Both the position numbers and the translations under genes were made by a program. From Chloroflexota bacterium (GTDB taxonomy: Bacteria; Chloroflexota; Anaerolineae; Aggregatilineales; Phototrophicaceae), in the NCBI GenBank assembly GCA_023430545.1, contig JAEZAF010000132.1:1-21768 (forward strand): DNA of 21,768 nucleotides, written 5' to 3'. A model generated the notes under the pieces. The model worked only from the letters and a program-made list of their open reading frames with translations. It searched no databases and was not told the origin of the DNA. This document shows positions 1 through 7,654 of the stretch, in pieces. Every line of letters starts with the position of its first letter. The first letter of the stretch is position 1.

Positions 1-130
1 ACTTGCGATTTCTGCTTCCAAGCGTTTTAATGAGACCTGATGAGACAAAGGAACTCCTGTAGATTTTGTTGTGGTAAATAAAACCTACTGCCTTTGTCTC
101 ATTTTTCATATACCTACCTTTGAAAACCAT

Positions 131-280
131 CCCCCGGCCCCTTCCCCCACTCGCTGCCGACGGCAAGCGCATCCGTCGTTCGCTCCGAGGGAAGGGGAAA
201 GAACCCACTCATACACAAAAAAGTCCTTCCCTCGGAATGCAAAACGAAGTTTTGCCGAGTGGGGGAAGGATAGGATGGGG
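131..280. repeat. Nested inverted-repeat (MITE/REP-like) intergenic element
   Basis: A C-rich element built from nested inverted repeats. The outer arms are a perfect 14-bp match (140-153 with 256-269), and their flanks match imperfectly (131-139 with 270-280). The inner arms are a perfect 12-bp match (184-195 with 225-236). Each outer arm also abuts its own small hairpin: TGCCGACGGCA at 155-165, and 239-255 with a 7-bp stem and GAA loop. The whole can fold as a branched, cloverleaf-like structure about 150 nt long. No transposase gene is present, and short reading frames crossing it have repeat-derived composition. It is most likely a dispersed non-autonomous palindromic element; a structured RNA or terminator is the alternative. 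A smaller hairpin of similar sequence style lies at 20662-20698. Confidence 0.6.
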
Positions 281-612
281 GCATCAGTGGCCTGATTTAC
301 ACCTGCTTCAACATGTAAAATGGCTTAAGTTGCTGCATATGCTGCCTGTCCTGCCCACCCCGTACTCTGGGGTGATGCCCAAAAACCCCGATTTCGGTTA
401 GAATTTAATCTGCTGTCATCTTTCAGCGTGGTGTGATCTCTGTCTGATGTCGATCGTTGTCTGATCGTCAGGCTGGCGTTGAGTCCACGGTGCGCTGAAG
501 GATTATGATGAACCTGAGGGACATGCCGGTCTGAACCGCTTTCAGTGCTTCAGGCCGGCGTTGAGCGATGTCCTCAGCCCGCAAAGCGTCCATATTTTGA
601 GCGACCCTGCCC
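281..612. other. Non-coding leader region upstream of the TIR/STAND gene
   Basis: No credible coding sequence is visible here. It holds a small hairpin (CACCCC at 356-361 with GGGGTG at 369-374), an AT-richer stretch around 395-415, and a larger hairpin with an 11-bp stem including one G-T pair (525-535 with 549-559) that ends 54 nt before the ATG at 613. I cannot place a convincing -35/-10 pair. The promoter of the large gene probably lies here, and the 525-559 hairpin could sit in its 5' leader. Confidence 0.4.
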
Positions 613-3600
613 ATGAACCGCGTCTTTGTGTCCTATTCCCGCCGTAATAAGACCTTCGCCGAGCGCATTGCCCGTGACCTGAGCGACGCGGGTCTGGATG
701 TGTGGATCGACTTCCGGCAGATTCACGCCGGGGAACTGTGGAAGGAAGAGATCTTTCGCGGTATCCGCCGGTCGGAGATCGTGCTGGTGCTGCTGTCCCC
801 GGACGCGGTCGAGAGCCAGTGGGTGCAGCTTGAAGTCCAGACCGCACGCGAACTCAACAAGCTGATTATCCCGGTGATGGTGGTCGAAGCGCTGCCGCAG
901 ATCGAAGCCAGCCCGGAACTTAACTGGCTGGCGAATGTGCATTTCATCCGCTTTGACACCCGCTACGAGGCCGCTTTCCGCGAACTGCTGGACTCACTTC
1001 CGGGCAAGCGCGGCGTCGGTGCCTATGATGAAGTCGATCCGGCCAAAATCCCGAACCCGTTTAAAGGGCTGGAAGCCTTCCAGCAGACCGACTCGCGCTT
1101 CTTCTTCGGGCGCGAGGAACTGGTCCGCAAGGCGCTGAACAACCTCCAGCGGCTGCGGGGGGCGCGTTTTCTGGCGATTGTCGGGGCCAGTGGCAGTGGT
1201 AAAAGCTCGCTGGTCCGCGCCGGTGTGATCCCGCAGCTTCGCGCTGGCAAACTGCCTCAATCCGAGACGTGGCGCTTCGCCATTCTGACCCCCGGCCCTG
1301 ATCCACTGGAAGCGCTGGCGACTCGTCTGTCGCCGCTGCTGGGGGATGATTTCCACACAGAAGATATCGCCGCCCGCCTGCGTGTTGATCCCGTCAGCCT
1401 CGATGCCTATGCCGATCTGCTGTTACAGGACACGCCACCCGATGTGCGGCTGGTACTGGTGGTGGATCAGTTCGAAGAGGTCTTCACCCGCGCCGGTGAG
1501 TTCGAGCGTCAGGCGTTTATCGACCTGCTGTATGATGCCGCTACTTCCCCTGAAGGGCGGGTGCAGATCATCATCACCATGCGTGCCGATTTCTTCGACC
1601 GGCTGGGGCGCTATCCACTGTGGGCGGAACTGTTCGAGCAGGAGAATCTGCTGATCGTCACCGAGATGACGACCGCCAACCTGCTGCGGACCATTGAAGG
1701 ACCAGCGAGGGCAGTCGGGCTGGTGTACGAAGACGGGCTGGTGGATCGCATTCTGGAAGATGTGCGCCGCCAGCCGGGATCGCTGCCGCTGCTTCAGTAC
1801 GCACTCAACGCGCTGTACGAACGGCGCGAGGGACGCTATCTGACGACTGCCGCTTATGACGCCATCGGTGGCGTCCAGAAGGCGCTGGCCGGCCACGCTG
1901 AAGAGGTCTATCAGCGTCTCAACGCCGCCCAGCAGGATATCATGCGGCGCGTGCTGCTGCGGCTGGTCGAAGTCAACGAAAGCGGAGAAGCCACACGGCG
2001 GCGGGTGGCCCGTGAAGACCTGAACTTTCGCGGTGTGGCGCAGAGCGCCGTGCAGGAGATCATCGACCTGATGACCGCCGCGCAGTCGCGTCTGCTGGTC
2101 GCCAGCCGTGAGATCAAGCCCAGTGATGATGTGCCGACCACGCCGCCGGTCACATGGCTGGAAGTCAGCCATGAAGCGCTGATCCGCGAATGGGCACGCT
2201 TCCGGGGCTGGATCGACGAAAATCTGGAAGAACTGCGCTTCGGCAGCGAACTGCTCAAGGCGGCGACGGACTGGAATCTGGCGAACCGTGATGTCGCTTA
2301 TCTGCTGGTTGGCAATCGCCTGACCCGTGCGGAACTCTGGCTTCAGGATGCCGACTCAAGCGATCTTCAGGAAGATTTTATTCAGGCCAGCATCGAAGAG
2401 CGTTCGCGCCGTGATGCCGACCGTCAGCAGCAGCTTGAGCGCGAGATCACCTTGCAGCGGCGGGCGGCCAACCGACTGCGGGCCTTTGCCGTCGTGCTGG
2501 TGGTGTTTCTGCTGGTCGCCGTGGGCCTGACCTTTGTCGCCATCAGCGAACGTCAGCGGGCCGAAGCCAATGCACTTCAGGCCGAGGCGAACGCACTCGA
2601 AGCAGCGGAACAGCAGCGGCTGGCTGAACTCAACGCGCTGGAGTCGCGTAGTTTTGCGCTGGCGGCCAGCGGCGAACGGGCGCTCTCGGACGGTGACCGT
2701 GAACTGGCGGTCGCACTGGCGGTTGAAGCCGCGCTGATCACCGAAGATCCGCCGCCGCAGACGCGTCTCACCCTGTCGAATGTGGCGTATGCCCCCGGCA
2801 CACGCCGTCTGATCCCCGATTTCGAAGGCTATATCAATGCCGCAACCTATGTCGCCGGAGATCGCTATATCCTGACAGGCTCCAGCAGCACCAGCCGCAA
2901 TGGGGCGCTGATCCTGTGGGATGCGAATACCGGCGCACAGGCCCGCACCTTTTTCACACAGGGCAGCCGTGTGATCTCGGCAGTCGCCAATCACGCCGGG
3001 ACCCTGATCGCCTCCGGATCGAATAATGGTCGCATTACCCTGTGGGATACCGCCACCGGCGAGCAGGTCGGAGAGCTGTCCCAGCAGGGACAGATCAATG
3101 CGATGGCCTTCAGCCCGGATGACAGCCGTCTGGTGACGGCCTCGGCCAACGGTACGCTTTATGTCTGGGATGTCGCCAGCCGCGAACGCCGTGCCGAACT
3201 CATCGGCCATACCGACAGCATCGCAGCCGTCGCCTTTCATCCGACCAATAATGACGTATTTGTGACCGGCTCATGGGATAACAGCCTGCGCCTGTGGGAT
3301 CTCTCGATTGCACAGGGATCATCGATTGCCCGTGTGGGTCATAGTGTTGGCGTCAGCGCGGTCGCCTTCACACCGGATGGTTTACAGCTTCTCGTTGCGC
3401 TCCGCCGCGAACCGAGCGCCGCTCCGCCGCTGCTGCTGTACGATGTCGGCCAGATTCGGGCACAGGGCAGTCAGGGCGTCGTGACGCCGCTGGTCGAATT
3501 TGAGACGGCCAATATCCACACCGCCGAGATCCTGAATGTCGTCGTCAGCCCGGATGGGACGCTGTTCGCCACCGGCGCGGCCAATGCTGATAACAGTATC

Positions 3601-5148
3601 GTCCTGTGGGATCTCGCCAGCCGTACCCCGCTGACACAGTTCACCGAGCATACTGACAGCCTGCTGACGCTGGCCTTCAACCCGGATGGCTCTCGGCTGA
3701 TCTCCGGTTCGCGTGACCGCACCCTGCGGGTGTGGGATCTGCGCCGTGCGGAGATTGTACGCGATTTCACCGGCCACAACGTCAGCGGGACGCGGGGCGT
3801 GGTCGCCGTGTATGGCCCCGGTGACCGCACGATTCTCTCCGGTGGGTTTGATGGCACACTGCGCTTGTGGGATACCGAAAGCGGCCTGACGATGCAGGAG
3901 ATGCTCGGCCATGAGGGGCAGATCAACGGCGTCGATCTGAGTGATGATGGCAGCCTTGCGGTTTCCGGTGGGGCAGATGAGCGTGTGATCGTCTGGGACG
4001 TCGCGTCTGGTGCGGCGCTGTTCACCCTGGAACCCGGTAATGGGACAATCAACCGCGTGCGCTTTCTGCCGGAGAGCACGCAGTTTGTGATCGGTGGTGA
4101 ACGCGGCGGCCCGTCATTATGGGATGCGGCTGACGGCCAGCGTGTGCGGACCTTTACGGCAATCCCCTGCCCGCAGGCAGACGATAATGCGCCGACAGTG
4201 ACAACGATTAACACGCTGGTGCTGAGCACAGATGGCTCACTGCTGCTCACTGGCGGCGCGGACGAATGCGTCACCGTATGGGATACCGCCAGCGGTGATC
4301 CGGTGAAGCGTTTCCCGCGTCTGGGGGTCGAGGTGCGTGCCGTCGCCATCAGCGCTGATAACACACTGATCGCGATTGGCGGTATCAATGGCCCGATTAG
4401 CCTGTGGCGGATGGATCAGGATCAGTCGGTCGCCAGCTTCACCGGGCATAACCGGGCGGTGGTCGGGATGGCCTTCAGTCCGGATGGCAGCAGCCTGCTG
4501 TCGGCATCAGCCGATGCGACCGTGCGCCTGTGGGATATGGCGTCCGGCTTTGAAGTGCGGCGCTACACCCTCGACAGTGATGATCCGATCAGTTTTCAGA
4601 GCCTCGAGTTCAGCGAGTTTGCCGATACCATCCTCACTGGTCTGACCGACAGCACAGTGCGCCTGTGGCGTCTGCTGCCGAGCATCGACGGCGTGCTGGT
4701 GTGGACCTTCCAGAATCGCTATGTCCCGTCCCTGAACTGCACGCAGCGTGTCCAGTTCCGTCTGACACCGTGCGATGCGCAGGGCAATCCACCGCCTGCC
4801 GAGACCTTCCCGGTGCCACCGGTGCCCGAACGTCCGCCGAGCCTGCTTGAACTTGCACCCGGCACTGAAGCCGTGATCAACTCCTCTGCCGGGGATACGA
4901 TCATGCTGCGGAGGACACCAGAAATCCTGTCCACAGCGGATGGTAATGTCCTTACACGACTGGCGGATGGCACGCCGGTCACGGTATTGGAAGGGCCGGT
5001 GCAGGGCAGCGGATTCACCTGGTGGCGTGTCCGCACCCACAGCGGCGCTGAAGGTTATGTGGCAGAAGTGCTGTCCTCGGAAAGCCTGCAAATGATCGTC
5101 CCGCTGAGTGCATTTGATAATCTCACCACGGCGCGGTACGCTAGTTGA
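613..5148 (+). CDS. TIR - nSTAND1 NTPase - TM - WD40 x14 - SH3b receptor-like protein
   Basis: A 1511-residue multidomain protein. Residues 1-130 form a TIR domain: it opens VFVSYSRRN and has SPDAVESQW followed by E74 at the position of the TIR NADase catalytic glutamate. Residues 148-600 are an nSTAND1 NTPase, with NPFKGLEAF and FFGREEL leading in, Walker A GASGSGKSS at 191-199, Walker B LVLVVDQFEE at 280-289, and the family signature EVSHEALIREW around 517-527. A strongly hydrophobic helix at about 623-645, preceded by Arg residues, is followed by an Ala/Glu/Arg coiled coil (646-705). Fourteen WD-type repeats span 735-1355, then a Pro-rich linker (1392-1411) and an SH3b domain (about 1418-1490). 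No clear Shine-Dalgarno precedes the ATG, but the TIR fold starts immediately, so the start is secure. The family is known for signalling or defence by NAD+ cleavage; ligand and role here are not evident. No neighbouring defence genes are present. Confidence 0.93.
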   Translation: MNRVFVSYSRRNKTFAERIARDLSDAGLDVWIDFRQIHAGELWKEEIFRGIRRSEIVLVLLSPDAVESQWVQLEVQTARELNKLIIPVMVVEALPQIEASPELNWLANVHFIRFDTRYEAAFRELLDSLPGKRGVGAYDEVDPAKIPNPFKGLEAFQQTDSRFFFGREELVRKALNNLQRLRGARFLAIVGASGSGKSSLVRAGVIPQLRAGKLPQSETWRFAILTPGPDPLEALATRLSPLLGDDFHTEDIAARLRVDPVSLDAYADLLLQDTPPDVRLVLVVDQFEEVFTRAGEFERQAFIDLLYDAATSPEGRVQIIITMRADFFDRLGRYPLWAELFEQENLLIVTEMTTANLLRTIEGPARAVGLVYEDGLVDRILEDVRRQPGSLPLLQYALNALYERREGRYLTTAAYDAIGGVQKALAGHAEEVYQRLNAAQQDIMRRVLLRLVEVNESGEATRRRVAREDLNFRGVAQSAVQEIIDLMTAAQSRLLVASREIKPSDDVPTTPPVTWLEVSHEALIREWARFRGWIDENLEELRFGSELLKAATDWNLANRDVAYLLVGNRLTRAELWLQDADSSDLQEDFIQASIEERSRRDADRQQQLEREITLQRRAANRLRAFAVVLVVFLLVAVGLTFVAISERQRAEANALQAEANALEAAEQQRLAELNALESRSFALAASGERALSDGDRELAVALAVEAALITEDPPPQTRLTLSNVAYAPGTRRLIPDFEGYINAATYVAGDRYILTGSSSTSRNGALILWDANTGAQARTFFTQGSRVISAVANHAGTLIASGSNNGRITLWDTATGEQVGELSQQGQINAMAFSPDDSRLVTASANGTLYVWDVASRERRAELIGHTDSIAAVAFHPTNNDVFVTGSWDNSLRLWDLSIAQGSSIARVGHSVGVSAVAFTPDGLQLLVALRREPSAAPPLLLYDVGQIRAQGSQGVVTPLVEFETANIHTAEILNVVVSPDGTLFATGAANADNSIVLWDLASRTPLTQFTEHTDSLLTLAFNPDGSRLISGSRDRTLRVWDLRRAEIVRDFTGHNVSGTRGVVAVYGPGDRTILSGGFDGTLRLWDTESGLTMQEMLGHEGQINGVDLSDDGSLAVSGGADERVIVWDVASGAALFTLEPGNGTINRVRFLPESTQFVIGGERGGPSLWDAADGQRVRTFTAIPCPQADDNAPTVTTINTLVLSTDGSLLLTGGADECVTVWDTASGDPVKRFPRLGVEVRAVAISADNTLIAIGGINGPISLWRMDQDQSVASFTGHNRAVVGMAFSPDGSSLLSASADATVRLWDMASGFEVRRYTLDSDDPISFQSLEFSEFADTILTGLTDSTVRLWRLLPSIDGVLVWTFQNRYVPSLNCTQRVQFRLTPCDAQGNPPPAETFPVPPVPERPPSLLELAPGTEAVINSSAGDTIMLRRTPEILSTADGNVLTRLADGTPVTVLEGPVQGSGFTWWRVRTHSGAEGYVAEVLSSESLQMIVPLSAFDNLTTARYAS

Positions 5149-5226
5149 TGTGAGAGGGTGTAGTGAACCTCACCCCCGGCATGAGACCACTGCTGAATGT
5201 AATTGCTACCAAATGGACAGACCGCC

Positions 5227-6318
5227 ATGCAGAAACAGCCGCTTTCCCAACTTTTCGAACCGCCTCAACCGGGCAGCCATGTCAGCGAGATCGAGACACC
5301 GTCGCTGCTAATCGATCTTGACCGCATGGAAGCCAACATCCAGCGGATGCAGGCCCGCTGCGATGCGCTTGGGCTGGCGTTCCGTCCGCATATCAAGACA
5401 CATAAGACGCCGGAAATCGCCCGGATGCAGCTTCAGGCCGGGGCGGTGGGCATCGCCTGCCAGAAGACCTCCGAAGCGGCGGTCTTCGCTGCGGCAGGCT
5501 TCAATGATATTCAGCTTCCGTATAATGTCGTCGGCGCGAAGAAAACGGCGCGGCTGGCTGATCTTGCCCTGTATAACCGCATCACCGTGACGGTCGATCA
5601 TCTCAATGTGGTGGCAGGGCTGGCGGAAGCCGCCAGCAAGGATGACCCGACGATCCGCGTGCTGATTGAACTGGCGACGCCGATCCGTCGCACCGGCGCG
5701 CAACCGCACGAAGTCGTCCAGATTGCGCAGCGCATCGAAGGTGAAGAGCGCCTGCACTTCGCCGGGATCATGGCTTATCCCAGTAATGTGGAAACCCGCC
5801 CGATCATTCAGGAAGCCCTCGATTACCTCAACCGTGCCGGAATCGGGGTGGATATCGTCAGCGGCGGTGGGACGGGTGCCGCCCTCGTCGCCGATCAGAT
5901 CCCGGAGCTGACCGAACTGCGCGTCGGGACGTATATCTTCAACGACTGGGTGACGGTGCTGCTGGGCTGGGCCAAACCGGAAGACTGCGCCCTGACCATC
6001 GCCACCACCGTGGTCAGCCGACCGGAAGAGGATCGCGGCATCCTCGACGCAGGCAGCAAGACTCTCTCCAGTGACCGTGTGAATAACCTGTATGGTCACA
6101 TCGTGGAGTATCCTGAAGCGCAGATCTATCAACTGAACGAAGAACACGGCTTTGTCGATTTCAGCGCATGCGACGACCGCCCGGATATTGGCGAAGTGGT
6201 GCACGTTATCCCGATGCATGTCTGCGTGGCGGTCAACCTGCACGACCAGCTTTTCGGCATTCGCGGCGAACAGGTCGAGCATGTCTGGAACGTCGCCGCA
6301 CGCGGTAAGGTCTGGTAG
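5227..6318 (+). CDS. D-threonine aldolase / D-serine dehydratase-like PLP enzyme
   Basis: A 363-residue fold-type III PLP enzyme (alanine-racemase-like N-terminal barrel plus a D-serine dehydratase-like C-terminal domain). The motif RPHIKTHK carries the probable PLP lysine, K57. A glycine-rich SGGGTG phosphate-binding motif lies mid-protein, and MHVC near the end supplies a His-x-Cys pair (H331, C333) where the family binds its divalent metal. Members cleave D-3-hydroxy-amino acids to glycine plus aldehyde, or dehydrate D-serine to pyruvate. The His-x-Cys pair leans towards the zinc-dependent D-serine dehydratase type, but substrate is not settled. I chose ATG 5227; a TTG at 5203 would add eight residues. 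It lies 78 bp after the TIR/STAND gene on the same strand and ends in a strong hairpin. Confidence 0.87.
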   Translation: MQKQPLSQLFEPPQPGSHVSEIETPSLLIDLDRMEANIQRMQARCDALGLAFRPHIKTHKTPEIARMQLQAGAVGIACQKTSEAAVFAAAGFNDIQLPYNVVGAKKTARLADLALYNRITVTVDHLNVVAGLAEAASKDDPTIRVLIELATPIRRTGAQPHEVVQIAQRIEGEERLHFAGIMAYPSNVETRPIIQEALDYLNRAGIGVDIVSGGGTGAALVADQIPELTELRVGTYIFNDWVTVLLGWAKPEDCALTIATTVVSRPEEDRGILDAGSKTLSSDRVNNLYGHIVEYPEAQIYQLNEEHGFVDFSACDDRPDIGEVVHVIPMHVCVAVNLHDQLFGIRGEQVEHVWNVAARGKVW

Positions 6319-6347
6319 CGCGATCCCGATATAGTTCATGTACTGGC

Positions 6348-6389
6348 AGGAGGTGAATTGATGCGGTAGGCGCATCACTCGCCTCCTTT
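6348..6389 (+). terminator. Hairpin terminator after the PLP enzyme gene
   Basis: A 9-bp outer stem (348-356 with 379-387 of the 6 kb block, one G-T pair) stacks on a 7-bp inner stem (6359-6365 with 6371-6377) around a 5-nt loop. A short T run follows the 3' arm. It lies 30 nt past the stop at 6318 and isolates this gene from the LacI operon. Confidence 0.7.
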
Positions 6390-6441
6390 GTTCGGTCCCC
6401 ACATAACAAATTCGTTTGAGACGTAAATTTCTAAGAAATTC

Positions 6442-6470
6442 TTGACAACGCCGTAAATAAGAGCTAACTT
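6442..6470 (+). promoter_or_regulatory. Sigma70-like promoter of the sugar-utilisation operon
   Basis: A perfect -35 hexamer TTGACA at 6442-6447, a 17-bp spacer, and a weak -10 TAACTT at 6465-6470. The region is AT-rich relative to its surroundings. Transcription would begin around 6476-6478, just before the operator at 6484, an arrangement that suits repression by the downstream LacI-family protein. Confidence 0.6.
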
Positions 6471-6483
6471 AAACCCCAATAAA

Positions 6484-6499
6484 TTGGGAGCGCTCCCAA
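6484..6499. promoter_or_regulatory. CebR/CelR-type LacI-family operator
   Basis: A perfect 16-bp palindrome, TTGGGAGCGCTCCCAA. Its core TGGGAGCGCTCCCA equals the operator known for the actinobacterial cellobiose regulators CebR (Streptomyces) and CelR (Thermobifida). It lies just after the predicted transcription start and 43 bp before the LacI-family gene, so autorepression of the operon is the natural reading. I found no second copy in the window. Confidence 0.85.
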
Positions 6500-6508
6500 A
6501 ACGTTTTG
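6497..6508. promoter_or_regulatory. Second palindromic operator candidate with central CG
   Basis: A perfect 12-bp palindrome CAAAACGTTTTG, centred 11 bp (about one helical turn) downstream of the CebR-type box centre and overlapping its last three bases. A central CG in an A/T frame is common in LacI-family sites. It may bind a second regulator or a second dimer of the same one; it could also be chance. Confidence 0.45.
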
Positions 6509-6542
6509 AATAGAAATTCGAGCGCATTAGAGAAGCTTTTTA

Positions 6543-7613
6543 ATGAAATTGGAAGATGTTGCGAAGAAAGCGGGCGTTTCACGATCAACCGTTTCGCGGG
6601 TGATCAATAACGACCCGAATGTGAAGGCCAAGACCCGCAGCCGTGTGCTTGAGGTCATTGAGGCCAACGGCTACGCGCCTAACCCGGCAGCGCGTATGCT
6701 CGTTACACAGCGTTCGCAGGTCATCGGAGCCGTTATCCCTCACATCCCCGGCTTTGCCTTTGACGACACCTTCTACTTTCCCACTCTGATGCGCGGGATC
6801 AGCGACGCAGTCAACAAGTACGATTACGGCATGCTGTTATGGATGGGCGAGACGCAGCTCGATGCCGATCGCTTCAGCAACCGTGTCCTGAAAAGCCGCT
6901 GGATCGACGGGTTAGTGCTGATCTCTGCTGAAATCGGCAGCCAGATCGTCCCCGACCTGCTGAATATGTTCACAACGTTTGTGATGGTCGAGCGCCCTGA
7001 TGATGACGTGCTGGATCATATCAGCTACGTCAGTGTCGATAACCGTCAGGCTGCATTTGATGCGGTTTCGTATCTGGTTGGCCTCGGTCGGCGGCGGATC
7101 GCCACCGTACATGGTGCCACCATCAATACCGATGCGCTTCAGCGGCTTGAAGGCTATCGTCAGGCACTGGAAGCGCACGACCTGCCGATTGACGAGCATC
7201 TGATCGTCAACGGCTCCTTCCACCGGCTTGGGGCGTACGACGCGACGCTTCAACTGCTGCCTAATCAGCCGGATGCCATTTTCGTCGCCAGTGACCAGAT
7301 GGCGGTCGGTGTGGTACAGGCGCTGCAAGCCTCTGGCTGCGGCATCCCGGATGACATCGCCGTGGTCGGCTTTGATGATCTACCGACCGCGACCGATACT
7401 GTTCCTCAATTGACGACCGTGCGGCAGCCCATCCACCTGAAGGGGATGGTCGCCGCTGAAATCCTTATCAACACGCTTGAAGGTCGTATCACCACTCCCA
7501 AACATGTCCTGCTGCCAACATCACTGATGATTCGTGATACCTGTGGCGGCCAGCCGAACAAGGAGGAAGTTTATAGCGAGAGTTTTGACATCTCTACATT
7601 GTTCGACCAGTAA
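6543..7613 (+). CDS. LacI-family transcriptional repressor (CebR-like context)
   Basis: A 356-residue regulator. Residues 1-22 are the LacI helix-turn-helix (LEDVAKKAGVSRSTVSRVINN), followed by the hinge helix NPAARMLVTQRS and a periplasmic-binding-protein-like effector domain with DAIFVASDQMAVG and VVGFDDLPTA near the C-terminus, typical of the family. It should bind the palindrome at 6484-6499 and release it when a sugar, probably an oligosaccharide or derivative, is bound. An SD-like AGAGAAG at 6529-6535 precedes the ATG by 7 nt. It is the first gene of the apparent operon, 41 bp ahead of the binding-protein gene, so it probably regulates its own synthesis together with the transporter. 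The effector is inferred from the operator match and the neighbouring hydrolases, not from the ligand-binding residues. Confidence 0.94.
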   Translation: MKLEDVAKKAGVSRSTVSRVINNDPNVKAKTRSRVLEVIEANGYAPNPAARMLVTQRSQVIGAVIPHIPGFAFDDTFYFPTLMRGISDAVNKYDYGMLLWMGETQLDADRFSNRVLKSRWIDGLVLISAEIGSQIVPDLLNMFTTFVMVERPDDDVLDHISYVSVDNRQAAFDAVSYLVGLGRRRIATVHGATINTDALQRLEGYRQALEAHDLPIDEHLIVNGSFHRLGAYDATLQLLPNQPDAIFVASDQMAVGVVQALQASGCGIPDDIAVVGFDDLPTATDTVPQLTTVRQPIHLKGMVAAEILINTLEGRITTPKHVLLPTSLMIRDTCGGQPNKEEVYSESFDISTLFDQ

Positions 7614-7654
7614 TTGCTCGCATCAATGGTTCACAACAAAGGATATAAAGCCAC

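Noticed and set aside
71..401. Two short + strand reading frames (74 and 93 residues) before the large gene
   Set aside because: Both run through the inverted-repeat element, have Pro/Arg-rich repeat-derived composition, lack a Shine-Dalgarno and show no domain I recognise.
2356..3240. Long antisense frame opposite the WD40 region (294 residues), with others at 3471-4388 and 1423-2172
   Set aside because: They mirror a confidently coding strand with strong domain motifs. Long antisense frames are expected in GC-rich coding DNA, and the translations look like no known protein.
613..6318. Reading the TIR/STAND gene and the PLP enzyme as a two-gene defence system
   Set aside because: Only strand and proximity (78 bp) link them. 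No nuclease, toxin, recombinase or other defence gene is nearby, so a functional pair is not supported.
5308..6402. Antisense frame of 364 residues opposite the PLP enzyme gene
   Set aside because: The + strand carries the PLP and metal motifs. The antisense translation is His/Asp/Arg-rich without structure and starts inside the terminator hairpin.
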